Shown here one piece after another: positions 42,463 to 52,749 of a DNA stretch of 64,000 nucleotides; position 1 is the first letter of the stretch; each line of letters opens with the position of its first letter. The stretch lies in the NCBI GenBank assembly GCA_019915015.1, contig JAHBBC010000001.1, forward strand, positions 992,001-1,056,000. The letters are read 5' to 3'. Below the pieces are notes generated by a model. That model was not told where the DNA came from and ran no database searches. It saw nothing but the letters and a program-made list of their open reading frames with translations. Source of the stretch: Auriscalpium vulgare (lineage: Eukaryota; Basidiomycota; Agaricomycetes; Russulales; Auriscalpiaceae). A program made the position numbers and the translations under genes.

Positions 42463-45400
42463 TCAAAGACTTGGATCCAGCCTGACGGCCGGCTTGGACA
42501 CGCGACCTGAGCGAGTCGTGGTCTGCAGCGCAGGTTCGTACACAGACCCTAAGTTCTGTCGTACGACCGGCGGGGACGGAGGGCGCGGAGCGGCAACGGG
42601 TACGGCGGGACGAGCGGACGACGCGGAGGGCAGCGGTGTGGACGGGAGCGGCGCGGAGGGCATCTGGGCAGAGGGAGGAACGAGCGGGTCAACGGCAACT
42701 GGATCGGAAGAAATAGGAATAGAGAATAATTTGTTAATGACAACGGCGTGGGGACGAGGCGCGCGAGGATGACGGCGGTGGAAGCGGTCGATGAGTTCGT
42801 TCTGGGTGGTAGGGATGTCGGACAAGGGAACCCACGAGTTTTCGGACTCGGGGAGCGACTTCCAGCGAACGAGGTACTCGAAACGATGACCAATCTTGCG
42901 ACAGTCCTGGAGCGACTGAATTTGCAACGCGGCATCTTCGGCGAGTTCGAAAGGAGTCGGAGAGGAATGAGGATGGAAGTCGGAGGGGTCACGATACGGT
43001 TCAAGGAGTGAGACGTTGAATACGGGGTGAAGACGAGAGAGGTAGGAAGGGAGACGAAGGAGGTAAGCGGATGAGCCTATTTTGCGAATGATGGGGTACG
43101 GGCCGAGACGGCGATGATCGAGCTTGAGAGAAGGACGTGTAGTCTTGATATTGCGACGGAGTAGCCAGACGAGCTGGTCAGGCTTGAACTCCGGAGCAGG
43201 TAGCGACTTCTCGTTGTAGTACTTGGACTGCAAAGCTTGCGCGTGCAATAACTCGGCGCGCAATTCGGCATGGATGACGTCGAGACGAGTCGCGAGGTCG
43301 TCCGCAGCGGGAACGCTGGAACGCTCGGTGAGTTGCGGCTCGAAGGTGGGGTGGAAAGCGAAATTGGCGAAGAAGGGACTTTGGTGCGTGGAACTGTTCT
43401 CGAGGTTGTTGAAGGCGAACTCTCCCAGAGGGAGGTAGTCGACCCAATCGTCCTGTTGATAAGAACAATATGCACGTAAGTACGTCTCGAGCGTCTGATT
43501 CGTGCGCTCCGTCAGACCGTCAGTCTGCGGGTGATACGCCGTCGACGTCCGAGACTCAATCTTGAGCAGGGAAAGAAGCTCAGTCCAAAAACGCGAAATG
43601 AAAACAGAACCACGATCCGAAATGATAGAATCGGGAAGGCCATGGTAGCGGAAGATCCTGTCGAGGAACAACCAGGCCAACCCAGGCGCGTCGATCGTCT
43701 CGTTACAAGGAACGAAATGCGCGTAGCGCGTGAGACGATCGCACACGACCCAAATAGAATCGAAGCCATGAGAAAGAGGAAGCTTTACGATGAAGTCCAT
43801 GGTGATTGCCTTCCACGGGCGTGAAGGAATGTCGAGCGGCTTGAGAAGCCCATACGGTTTGTGACGCGGCGTCTTGATACGCGCACAAGTATCGCATGCT
43901 TCAACGTAGCGACGCACGAAGGTCTGCATGCCGGGCCAGGAATAGTCTCGAGAGACCAACCCAAGCGTGCGAGTACGACCAGGGTGTCCTGTGGATGGAA
44001 GATCATGACGCGAGTGAAGAATGTCAGCACGTAGTGGTCGAGGGACAAAGAGTTTTCCTTTGTGGAACACAAGTCCACCCTCGGACGTGAAGTCCGAGTT
44101 GCCATGAACGAGCGCTTCGCGCCATTCGACATCTTCTCGAAACGCGTCTTTGAAGCGCTCGAGAAGCGTTGAACTGTCGATGGAGAGAGTGGTGAGGGCG
44201 CTGAGCGTCGTAGAGCTCGATGATGATGAAACCTGTGAAGGAAAAAGATGTTCTGTGTGTTTAGCAGTGAGTATCGTCCGGTTCTGCACCAGGAGGGTGT
44301 CATCCCCCTTTTTAGGGACGAAGTCAGCTCGTCGCGATGGAGGATCCGCAACGTTCGACGATCCGGGACCCCAGGTCAACCGGAAGTCAAAATCAGACAG
44401 AAACATAGCCCAACGCGCCTGACGGCGGTTGAGAACCTTCGAGGACATGAAGTACTCGAGGTTCTTGTGATCAGAGATGACAGAAATAGGAAACGGCGAA
44501 CCGAGTAGCCACGCCCGCATATCGCGAAACGAATCGACAATAGCGAGTAGTTCCTTGTCGTGGATCTCGTAATTGATTTCCGCCGGTGCAAGCTTGCGCG
44601 AGTAGTAGGCGATCGGATGAAGTTGACCTTCGTCGTCCGGCTGTTGACAGACGCCAGAGATGGCGAAGTCGGACGCGTCGGTGCTGAGCGTGCACGGCGC
44701 GAGCGGATTATAGTGGCGTAGCACTGGGTAGGACGTGAACGCACGCTTGAGGCGTTCGAATGCGTCGCGCGTAGCATCTGAAAATTCAAAGACGATGTTC
44801 TTCTTGGTCAGTGCGACAAGCGGAGTGGTGATGCGAGCATAACCGTCAACGAAACGACGGTAGAAGTTAGCAAAACCAAGGAAAGACTGAAGTTCCTTCA
44901 CCGAACTGGGCACGGGCCAGTCGGTAATCGTCGCGAGCTTCTTGGGGTTCATCTTGACGCCTTCAGCGCCGACGATGTAGCCCAGATACTCCACCTCTGC
45001 CTTGTCCCACTCGCATTTCGCGGGGTTAACGCAGAGATGAGCGTCGCGAAGACGATCGAGAACGAGCGCAACGTGTTTGTCGTGCTCTTCTTGAGTTCTC
45101 GAGAAGATGAGTATGTCGTCGAGGTAGACGACACATACGATGTCGAGTAAGTCTCGTAGGACGTCCTGGATAAATGCCTGGAAAGACGCGGGTGCGTTAG
45201 TTAAACCATACGGCACGACGAGGTGCTCGAATAGTCCGAGGGGCGTGCGGAAAGCGGTCTTCCACTCGTCACCCTCCTTGATACGCAAATGAGAGTAAGC
45301 TGAAACGAGATCGATGAGCGTGAATACTTTGCAGCCCTGTACACGATCGAGCAGGTCGTGCACAAGCGGAACTGGGTAGCGGTTCTTCTTCGTGATCGCG

Positions 45401-46712
45401 TTGAGTCCGCGATAGTCGACGCAGAGGCGAAGGTTGCCCGTCTTCTTGCGGATGAATAGGACGGGTGCGCCAGCAGAGGATGTCGAGCTACGGATGTGCC
45501 CGCGCTCGAGATTGGTGTTGACGTACTCGGCTAGCGCTTCGCGTTCTTGAGGCGTGAGGCGGTATAGTGGACCGAATGGTGGATCTTTCCCCTCCTCGAG
45601 CTCGATGTCGACATCGAACGAACGATGCGCTGGGAGTTTGTCGAACTCGGAAGAGGAAAAGACGGTCGATGCCCACGGCATGTACTTGGCCGGGATATGC
45701 TGCGCGAGGTCGTCACCAGACGCAGCGGGTGGAGGGTCGGCATCGAGGTCGTCAAGAGGTGAGGATGTCGAACTGGTCGCCGAAATGAATGCGGGCGAAC
45801 CAGTGGGGAGGAAACGAATGAGGCAGACATCATGCGGTTGCGCACGCGCGGCCTTAGCGAATTTGCGAGGTGAAATGGTGCGAATGTTGGGCGCAGGTGT
45901 GAGCGAGGGAGTAGAGCGACCGGAGCCATTCCACTGAACGAGGGACGAGAGTAGCGAGGGTCGAGGAGTCGAAGGACTTGGCGAGGATGCGCGATCCTGC
46001 CGTGGTGATGCATCGGGTGTCGGGCGGATTGTTGTTGAAGCGAACGCAGTCGCGCCAGTTAGACCGAAGCCTATGCCGACGGATGTAGTCGAGTTGAGCG
46101 AAGGACGAGTGAGTCGGGGCGCGAGACCGGAGCCTCTCGCAGAGATGGTGACTGGGTGTGTTCGAGCAAGTCCGCAACAATCGAGGGTGAGGTTGGAATC
46201 AACCCAATCGATGTTGGGATTGTGGCGTTGGAGCCAATCGAGACCTAAAATGACAGGATAGCCGACTGCGACAACAGCCAGCGCTATAAATTCAGAGTGA
46301 GCTCCCACCGAAAGGTTAGTGACTACATCCTGGGTGATCAGGCCAGAAGCAATCGGGCGATCGTCAACCGCCATGATGGGAACCGGAACGTCCTTGAGAC
46401 GTCGCGAAAGAGAATGACGCGTCGCAAAGCGCTCCGAAATGCACGACGTCGTTGCGCCGCTGTCCACGAGCGCGTACGTGTGCAGAGGAGAACGGTTAGG
46501 AAAAGAGAGTGTGACAGACACAAAGAAATGGTCTGGTGAGTTAAGCATGGGCGCGGATGAAGCGAATATGAAGGACGGGTTAGAACGATACGCAGGCATG
46601 AACGTGTTGTCCGTTGCACGAACATGCGTGGGCTCCGGCGTGAAAGCCGTTGCTGAGAGACGTGTCCCATCGTCAGCCGGATGCCCTGGGACGTGGGAGC
46701 AGCCGGCTAGGC
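42463..46712 (-). CDS. Ty3/gypsy Pol (protease, RT, RNase H, integrase, chromodomain)
   Basis: Open from the frameshift site at 46713 to 42463; the first ATG in this frame is at 46599 (1378 aa from there). Domains in order: aspartic protease ALVDSGATTSCIS; reverse transcriptase with YLDDILIFS; RNase H with STDASDFAISGV; integrase zinc-binding region HSRHDLPSTGHPGRT through CDTCARIK; integrase core beginning MDFIVKLPLSHGFDSIWVV and ending near GLTERTNQTLE; C-terminal chromodomain FEYLVRWKSLPESENSW. The chromodomain places it among chromoviruses, which use it to target chromatin. No stop or frameshift is seen, so with the intact gag and identical LTRs the element looks autonomous. It is reached from gag by -1 frameshifting. 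Confidence 0.93.
44298..44320 (-). promoter_or_regulatory. Possible internal (central) polypurine tract inside pol
   Basis: Coding-strand CTAAAAAGGGGGATGA repeats the 3' polypurine tract with one base difference and lies about 50 bp from the breakpoint (44247) of the deleted derivative. It also encodes VPKKGDD, so coincidence is possible. Confidence 0.4.
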
Positions 46713-47864
46713 TTTTCCCGACGACGAGGACGCAGGAGCGCGCGAGGCAAAGTTCTTCTTCGCGCGCTCGGACATGTTAGGGCAGTTCGAAATGACATGA
46801 TTACCTTGCCCGCAGTAGATGCACAGACCGTCGCGGCGGCGACGATCCTTCTCGGTTTGTGTGAGAGGGGCGCGGACCTTGGTCGCGTCGATCTCCATGG
46901 GTACAACCGACGAGTGCGAGGCGGGTGGTGCGGTCTGCGTCGTCGACGAGGACGCCTGACCGGAACGCGGAGTTGAAGGCTGTTGCTTAGCCTTGCCCTT
47001 GTCCTTGTCGTTAAAGGACGATTTGGTGCGATTCTTCTCGATGTTACGCTTGTGCACGCGGTTATCGAGCTCGGTCGCTTTCGCGACGTACCTGTCAAAC
47101 TCAGTAGGAACAACAGGAACAGAGACGAAAAGGTCTTTGACTTCTTCCTTCAGACCCTCATAGAACTTCTGGATCTTCGTCGCTTCGGAGAAGTCAACGT
47201 AGACCAGTAGCTCTCGGAAACGAGACGCGTAGCTCGAGCACGAGCCAGTCTGCTTGAGTGCTTCGATCTTGCGTAGAGCCGTTCCGACGACGTCGCTGTC
47301 GCCGAAATTCTCTCGGAAATCGATGATGAGGTCGCGGAAGTCGTAGAGCAATTCCTCGTTGCTCTTCTTGATAGCCGTGAACCAGCTCTTGGCGGAGCCG
47401 TCGGCGAGGTACGACTGCAAATACAAAGCCCTGTGATAGTCAGTAGGGAGCGAGGCACGAGACAGCTCGACGGCCGCCTCGATCTCGTCAATGAACGGTT
47501 CGACGTCAGTCGCTTTACCCGTGAACACGCGTGGTTCCTTGAATCGAGCGACGCCACGAGGGACGTCGTCGAAATCGCGAGTACGGGTGGATTGCGCAGC
47601 CGCTGCAGGCTGCGGGGCGCTGTGAATACGTTCCGTAAGGGCCTCAAGAGCGGCGCCGATACGTCGCTGATTGTCGTCAGCGTATTGTACCTGTCGGCTG
47701 ACGCCCTTGAGTGTCTCCAGCATCGCACTGAAGTCCTGCCAGGTCGGATTACTCGGAGGTACCTGTGGAGCAGTTTCAGCTGTCTCTTGAGCGGGTACCT
47801 GGTCCTGGGAGATGTTCCCAGTGGTGCTGGGCCAGGGATTTTCGTCGTAGCCTGCTGCGGACAT
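46707..47864 (-). CDS. Ty3/gypsy Gag (capsid-nucleocapsid), 385 aa
   Basis: The start MSAAGYDENPWPS is at 47864. It has a capsid-like helical region typical of Ty3 Gag (ALYLQSYLADGSAKSWF, FRDLIIDFRENFGD, YASRFRELLVYVDFSEATKI). Near the C-terminus is a CCHC zinc knuckle CIYCGQGNHVISNC (C-x2-C-x4-H-x4-C), which binds RNA. It ends SSSSGKA at TAG 46709-46707. Gag assembles the cytoplasmic particle in which reverse transcription occurs. It starts about 110 bp inside the 5' LTR boundary. Confidence 0.92.
   Translation of the reverse strand: MSAAGYDENPWPSTTGNISQDQVPAQETAETAPQVPPSNPTWQDFSAMLETLKGVSRQVQYADDNQRRIGAALEALTERIHSAPQPAAAAQSTRTRDFDDVPRGVARFKEPRVFTGKATDVEPFIDEIEAAVELSRASLPTDYHRALYLQSYLADGSAKSWFTAIKKSNEELLYDFRDLIIDFRENFGDSDVVGTALRKIEALKQTGSCSSYASRFRELLVYVDFSEATKIQKFYEGLKEEVKDLFVSVPVVPTEFDRYVAKATELDNRVHKRNIEKNRTKSSFNDKDKGKAKQQPSTPRSGQASSSTTQTAPPASHSSVVPMEIDATKVRAPLTQTEKDRRRRDGLCIYCGQGNHVISNCPNMSERAKKNFASRAPASSSSGKA
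46713..46719 (-). promoter_or_regulatory. -1 ribosomal frameshift heptamer GGGAAAA at the gag-pol junction
   Basis: In the gag frame the bases read G GGA AAA GCC TAG, matching the X XXY YYZ slippery pattern, with the gag stop one codon later. Slipping back one base enters the pol frame, which is open through the overlap and beyond. Downstream, GTCCCA and TGGGAC can form a stem whose loop contains CCGGCT, complementary to AGCCGG just before the stem, so a pseudoknot is possible. Confidence 0.75.
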
Positions 47865-47971
47865 ATTAGCAGAAATGTATGAGAGAAATAGGGGCTAGTG
47901 TCGAGTGTTGAGATGTCGAGAAGAAGTTAAGAAGCAAAGGTAGGGTTTCGAGTGGGGTGGTCGAGTCAAAC

Positions 47972-48244
47972 TGTAACGGGCCGAGTGTGAGAAGCAGAGG
48001 AGGTTCGAGAACAGAGCGGGTGCTCGTTGCTGGCGTTGACTCGACAAGGAGAAGTACATGAGCGAGAGGCGACTATGAGCGAGCCACGAACCAAACACAC
48101 GTAAACATAAGAGTCTGCCGAGTCAAGTAAGTACGAGGCGAATAGAGAACGAGTCTGTTGGATACACAACACGCGCACGATGAGAACGAGTCCGTGAACG
48201 TACGTAGAATGTCCGTTGGTAAGTAAGTGACCATGCCCATGACA
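47972..48244 (-). repeat. LTR (273 bp), 5' copy of the full element
   Basis: Same TG...CA ends as the other two. It carries the 5' leader of the gag transcript on the minus strand. Confidence 0.95.
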
Positions 48245-48446
48245 CAAGCCACCATGTTATTGAGCGCCGGCCTCGTAGTCACAATCGCCTCAAACCCCCA
48301 GGAAAGGCGATATCACATAACTGATTCATCTCGTGGGCATTGAGCAATACACGACGTGAAGGTAGCGAAAGGACAATATGCAAAACGAATGGTACAGTTC
48401 CAGATCAACAGACACGCCGGCTTCTTCGAGGGTAGCGTGCACAGGC

Positions 48447-49200
48447 TCACGTCGTCCTGCTGGAACCGTGCTTAGATGCGCGGGTGGGAGCTTTCACTGA
48501 CACAAAGCGTGAGTTGGTGGGACTTCGGTAACAAAGATGATACACACCTGCAGGCTGGATTCGACGGGGACGACGCTTCCACCGCCAGTCTATGCAATCT
48601 AAAAACCACATCTCCGACTGACCTTTCGCGAGAAGGTCGCGTATCTTGGCGCGGTGCTCCTCAGGAACGACACCGATGTGGTTGGTGCCCAAGGAGAACC
48701 CGAGGCCCCTCTTGCCATTCTTCGCGTCAGAGAGCGGCACCACCGAGACTGTCTTTCCGCACGATCGAGGCAACCCGTGGTGCGTCAGGATCGCCTTAGC
48801 CCAGCTTCGGTTGACGAGCGTCATGACGGTATCGGGTGTCATTGGTATCTCGGGGCTCTCTGACGTCCGAAAGACCAGTTTCGGAAGATTGCGTATAGTA
48901 TATTCCATGATGGTGTCGGTGTCGAGAATCCAGCCCAAGTGAAGGACCGGAGGAATGTATGCGTGTTTGGAGTTGGGGAATAGATGGTCTGGTAGATTGC
49001 TCAGAGGTTGTTGATGCGTGAAGAAGAACGCGTGGTCCTGGCCGCCATAAGAGATAAAGTCAGCAGGAGGGTGAGGCGATAGTACTGGGGCATACCTCAG
49101 CATTGTACACTAGTCCCTTTCCCTCAGGCGGAGCGAACAACGCTCTGTAGCGGGGAGTAGGAGGGACGATAGTCGAAATTGAGGTATCTGAATCGCTCAT
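48447..49200 (-). CDS. SDS6: SDS-family protein, 214 aa
   Basis: Complement(49096..49200, 48548..49037, 48447..48496), all open. The N-terminus is MSDSDTSISTIVPPTPRYRA then EGKGLVYNAE. The core is the most diverged of the array: DHAFFFTHQQPLSNLPDHL, LHLGWILDTDTIMEYTIRN, LTHHGLPRSCGKTV, GFSLGTNHIGVVPEEHRAKI and WFLDCIDWRWKRRPRR. It keeps a K-rich tail VKAPTRASKHGSSRTT. Several residues (EEHR, KxRDLLAKGQ, PMTPDTVMTL) agree with the SDS1-3 group instead of its array neighbours, making it a bridge between the two subfamilies. The gypsy insertion lies 200 bp downstream of its stop. Confidence 0.75.
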
Positions 49201-49469
49201 GGTGGGTGGTTGAAGGCACGTCGCGTCGCGTCCCACTGTTCATACCCGTTACATAAACGATGTAGCCGTCATCAGTACTGCCTGTTCTTACGTGCTCCGT
49301 TTCGCCGGCCTGACACTGACAGAGAACTGGGACGAGTGTACAGTCGTAACACCACATTCATTTAGATAGTCAAAACAAGTACACGACCACAGCGCGATAA
49401 CAATGACAAAACGAGAGCAACGATGACAATATCCGACCGCGACTGTGCAGTACTAGTACTCACGTCACC

Positions 49470-50213
49470 TTAGTGGGCGTGGGCGTGGGTGCCGAAGTGG
49501 ATACTTTCGCTGTCGAAAATAAGCTTCATATGATCAGTGGCCCCCTTGCACTGCGAAAAGACGAATCTACGCACCTGCCACAAGGCGCGCGCCGCGGGGC
49601 CCACTGCCAGTGCATGCAGTCCAAGTACCACCGTAGCGGCTGATCCTTCGCGATGGCTTCTTGCAGCTGCGCGTGGAACTTCGCCGGCACGATGCCCCGG
49701 TGGTTCGTGCCAAGCGAAAACCCGAGTCCCTTCTTGCCTTTGCCGTCAGACATAGGGACAACGCAGACTGCATCCTTCGGGAATCGTGGCAAGCCGAGAT
49801 GCTTCATGATCGCTGTTGCCCATCCCACACCACACAACGTCCTATACACATCGGGGGTGGCTGGGATATCGAAGTCGATCGTCGAGCACAAGATCTTGTC
49901 GGGGAGATAGAGCTGAGTGTACTGCATGGCGGCGTCGTGATCAAGCATCCACCCAAGATGGAGGACAGGGGGCGTGATGGAGCGCTTGGTGTCGTCCCAC
50001 AGGTAGCGCGGGAGGTCGCTGAGAGGCTGTTGTTGCGAGAAAAAGAACGCGTGGTCCTGCGGCGAGAACTCAGCGCGGCGACGCGATGTTGCAAGCCAAC
50101 AGACGCACCTCACGCGTGTAAATCAGGTCCCTTCTGCCATCTTGGGGAAGGAACAGGTGGGGAGGAATTTGGATAACAGTCGAGGCGGAAGAGTCGGAGT
50201 CGGAGTCGCTCAT
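49470..50213 (-). CDS. SDS7: SDS-family protein with altered C-terminus, 208 aa
   Basis: Complement(50109..50213, 49575..50056, 49470..49509). The N-terminus and core match SDS9 closely (DHAFFFSQQQPLSDLPRYL, DIPATPDVYRTLCGVGWATA, GFSLGTNHRGIVPAKFHAQ). An 8-bp deletion near 49587, in the alternating GCGCC stretch after HWQWAPRR, shifts the frame so that the usual RADGRLVAG and tail are replaced by APCGSESIHFGTHAHAH. The core is untouched, so the product may still fold. TATATAAGG lies about 40 bp upstream of the ATG. Confidence 0.62.
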
Positions 50214-50480
50214 GACAGTAACGTGGAACCGAACTGCGACCCTTATATATGTACCCGAGGCTCGGTGTTCGCCGAACCCGTGCTACTTATACCCTATGTA
50301 ACATAAACGATGTGGCCGTCATCAGTGTTCCTACTTGCTGCGTTAACGTTTCGCCAGCTGGGACAAGTACAGTCGTATCACCACATTCATTAGAAAGTGA
50401 AAACCAGTACACAGGATAGCGGGATAACAATGACAAGACGAGAGCAACGATGACAACATCCGACCGCGACTGTTGAGTAC

Positions 50481-51233
50481 TCACGTCACCTTTTTGGACG
50501 TGGGCATGGGTGCAGAGGTGCATACTCTGGCTGTCAAAGAGTAGCTTCAGTGGTCCTCCTTCATTGCAAAAAGACGAAGCTACACACCTGGCACAAGGCG
50601 CCCGTTGGCGCGCCGCGGAGCCCACTGCCAGTGCAAGTAGTCCAAGTACCACCGCAGTGGTTGGTCCTTTGCGATGGCTTCTTGCAGCTGCGCGTGGTAC
50701 TTCTCCGGCACGATGCCGCGGTGGTTCGTGCCTAGCGACAGACCGAACGCGGCCTTGCCTTCGCCGTCAGACATGGGGACGACACGAACCGCATCCTTCG
50801 GGAATCGTGGCAAGCCGAGATGCTTGAAAAGCGCTTCCGCCCAGCTCACACCACATAGTGTTCTGTACGGACTGGGGGTCGGCGGCTCGTTGCCCGTCGT
50901 CGTGCACAAAACCATGTGCGGGAGGTGTAGCTGGGTGTATTGCATGACGGCGTCGTCGTCAAGCATCCACCCTAGGTGGAGGACAGGGGGCGTGATGGGG
51001 GACTTGACGTTGTCCCAGAGGTAGTGCGGGAGGTCGCTGAGCGGCTGTTGTTGCAAGAAAAACAAGTCGTGGTCCTGCGGCGAGAAATCAGCGCGGCGAC
51101 GCGATGTTGCAAGCAACACAGACGCAACCTCACGCGTGTAAATCAGGTCCCTTCTGCCATCTTGGGGAAGGAACAGGTGGGGAGGAATTTGCATAACAGT
51201 TGAGGCGGAAGAGTCGGAGTCGGAGTCGCTCAT
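50481..51233 (-). CDS. SDS8: SDS-family protein, 213 aa
   Basis: Complement(51129..51233, 50588..51074, 50481..50530), intact. Nearly the same as SDS5 in the core (DDDAVMQYTQLHLPHMVL, GNEPPTPSPYRTLCGVSW, AALFKHLGLPR-type block FKHLGLPRFPKDAVRVVPM). The donor reads GAG|GTTGCG. The similarity to SDS5 extends through the downstream spacer, so the unit of duplication is gene plus flank. Unlike SDS5 it keeps the TATATAAGG promoter. Confidence 0.74.
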
Positions 51234-51525
51234 GACAGTAACGTGGAACCGAACGCCCTCGCGGCGACCCTTATATATGTACCGGAGACTGATAAGTATA
51301 CCGCGGTGTTCGCCGAACCCGTGCTACTTATAACACCCTATGTAACATAAATGATGTGGCCGTCATCAGTTTTTATACTTGCTGCGTTAACGTTTCGCCA
51401 GCTGGGTTAAGTCCAGTCATAACAACACATTCATTAGAAAGAAAACAAGTACATAGGACAGCGAGATAACAATGACAAAACGAGAGCAACGATGACAATA
51501 TCCGACCGCGACTGAGTACTAGTAC

Positions 51526-52282
51526 TCACGTCACCTTAGTGGGCGTGGGCGCCGAAGTGGATACTTTCGCTGTCGAAGATAAGCTTCTTCAGTGGCCCCC
51601 TTTCACTGCGAAAAGACAAATCTACGCACCTGCCACAAGACGCCCGTCGGCGCGCCGCGGGGCCCACTGCCAGTGCATGCAGTCCAAGTACCACCGCAGC
51701 GGCTGATCCTTCGCGATAACTTCTTGCAGCTGCGCGTGGAACTTCGCCGGCACGATGCCCCGGTGGTTCGTGCCAAGCGAAAACCCGAGTCCCTTCTTGC
51801 CTTTGCCGTCAGACATAGGGACAACGCAGACTGCATCCTTCGGGAATCGTGGCAAGCCGAGATGCTTCATGATCGCTGTTGCCCATCCCACGCCACACAA
51901 CGTCCTATACACATCGGGGGGGGCTGGGATATCGAAGTCGATCGTCGAGCACAAGATCTTCTCGGGGAGATAGAGCTGAGTGTACTGCATGGCGGCGTCG
52001 TGATCGAGCATCCACCCAAGATGGAGGACAGGGGGCGTGATGGAGCGCTTGGTGTCGTCCCACAGGTAGCGCGGGAGGTCGCTGAGAGGCTGTTGTTGCG
52101 AGAAAAAGAACGCGTGGTCCTGCGGCGAGAACTCAGCGCGGCGACGCGATGTTGCAAGCAGACAGACGCACCTCACGCGTGTAAATCAGGTCCCTTCTGC
52201 CATCTTGGGGAAAGAACAGGGCACCGTGGGGAGGATTTTGGATAACAGTTGAGGTGGAAGAGTCGGAGTCGGAGTCGCTCAT
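51526..52282 (-). CDS. SDS9: SDS-family protein, 214 aa, divergent partner of DEK4
   Basis: Complement(52172..52282, 51630..52119, 51526..51569), intact. Closest to SDS7, but with the full C-terminus RADGRLVAGAKVSTSAPT. The loop reads DFDIPAPPDVYRTLCGVG. This is the last member of the array and stands head to head with DEK4, 467 bp apart, the mirror image of the DEK1/SDS1 arrangement. A TATAAGG-type box lies about 35 bp upstream of its ATG. Confidence 0.74.
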
Positions 52283-52749
52283 GACAGTAAAGTGGAACCG
52301 AACTTCCTCGCGTCGACCCTTATATGTGTGCCGCTAAGCGCCCATTCCTCTACCTGCATTGTTTGGTAGGCCTACATAGCTGGCCGTTTCCACGCGCCCC
52401 GGTGCCAAGCATCGCATTCAAAACTTATCAGAATACTTCTACCATAGCAGAAACGGCTAGTGCTCTGTATTGTGCATGTTATCTAACATGCAGCATGCAA
52501 CGAGCGAGATCGATGAGAGTTCACAATGTACAGACCGCTTACTCTGTATGGTCGAGACAATGGGTCCGCGGTTACAGGAGCATGGTTTCTCCGTCCGTTG
52601 CTTCGCGTGCGAAGACAATGCGATAGCCAAGCTGTTCGTCCGACGATATTTTAAGATGGAACCCACGAACCCAAACCAAGCTTGCCCTTGGCCCCCTCAG
52701 TTTTCAGCACTATTCCGTGACTCGATCTCATCCTTTGGCGACCCTCACC
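52283..52749. promoter_or_regulatory. Intergenic region between divergent SDS9 and DEK4
   Basis: Contains the SDS9 TATA box near its left end. No ORF of note. Any shared promoter elements with 2857-3455 are not obvious by eye. Confidence 0.4.

Larger units (their letters stand above)
40058..48244 (-). mobile_element. Composite Ty3/gypsy chromovirus insertion with three LTRs
   Basis: From the coding (minus) strand: LTR at 47972-48244, full internal region, LTR at 42153-42425, a shortened internal region lacking gag, protease and reverse transcriptase, and LTR at 40058-40330. The whole lies between one 5-bp target duplication CAAGC (40053-40057 and 48245-48249), so it entered or was resolved as a single unit. 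LTRs and the shared 1.8-kb internal part are indistinguishable by eye, so the event is very young. Confidence 0.92.
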
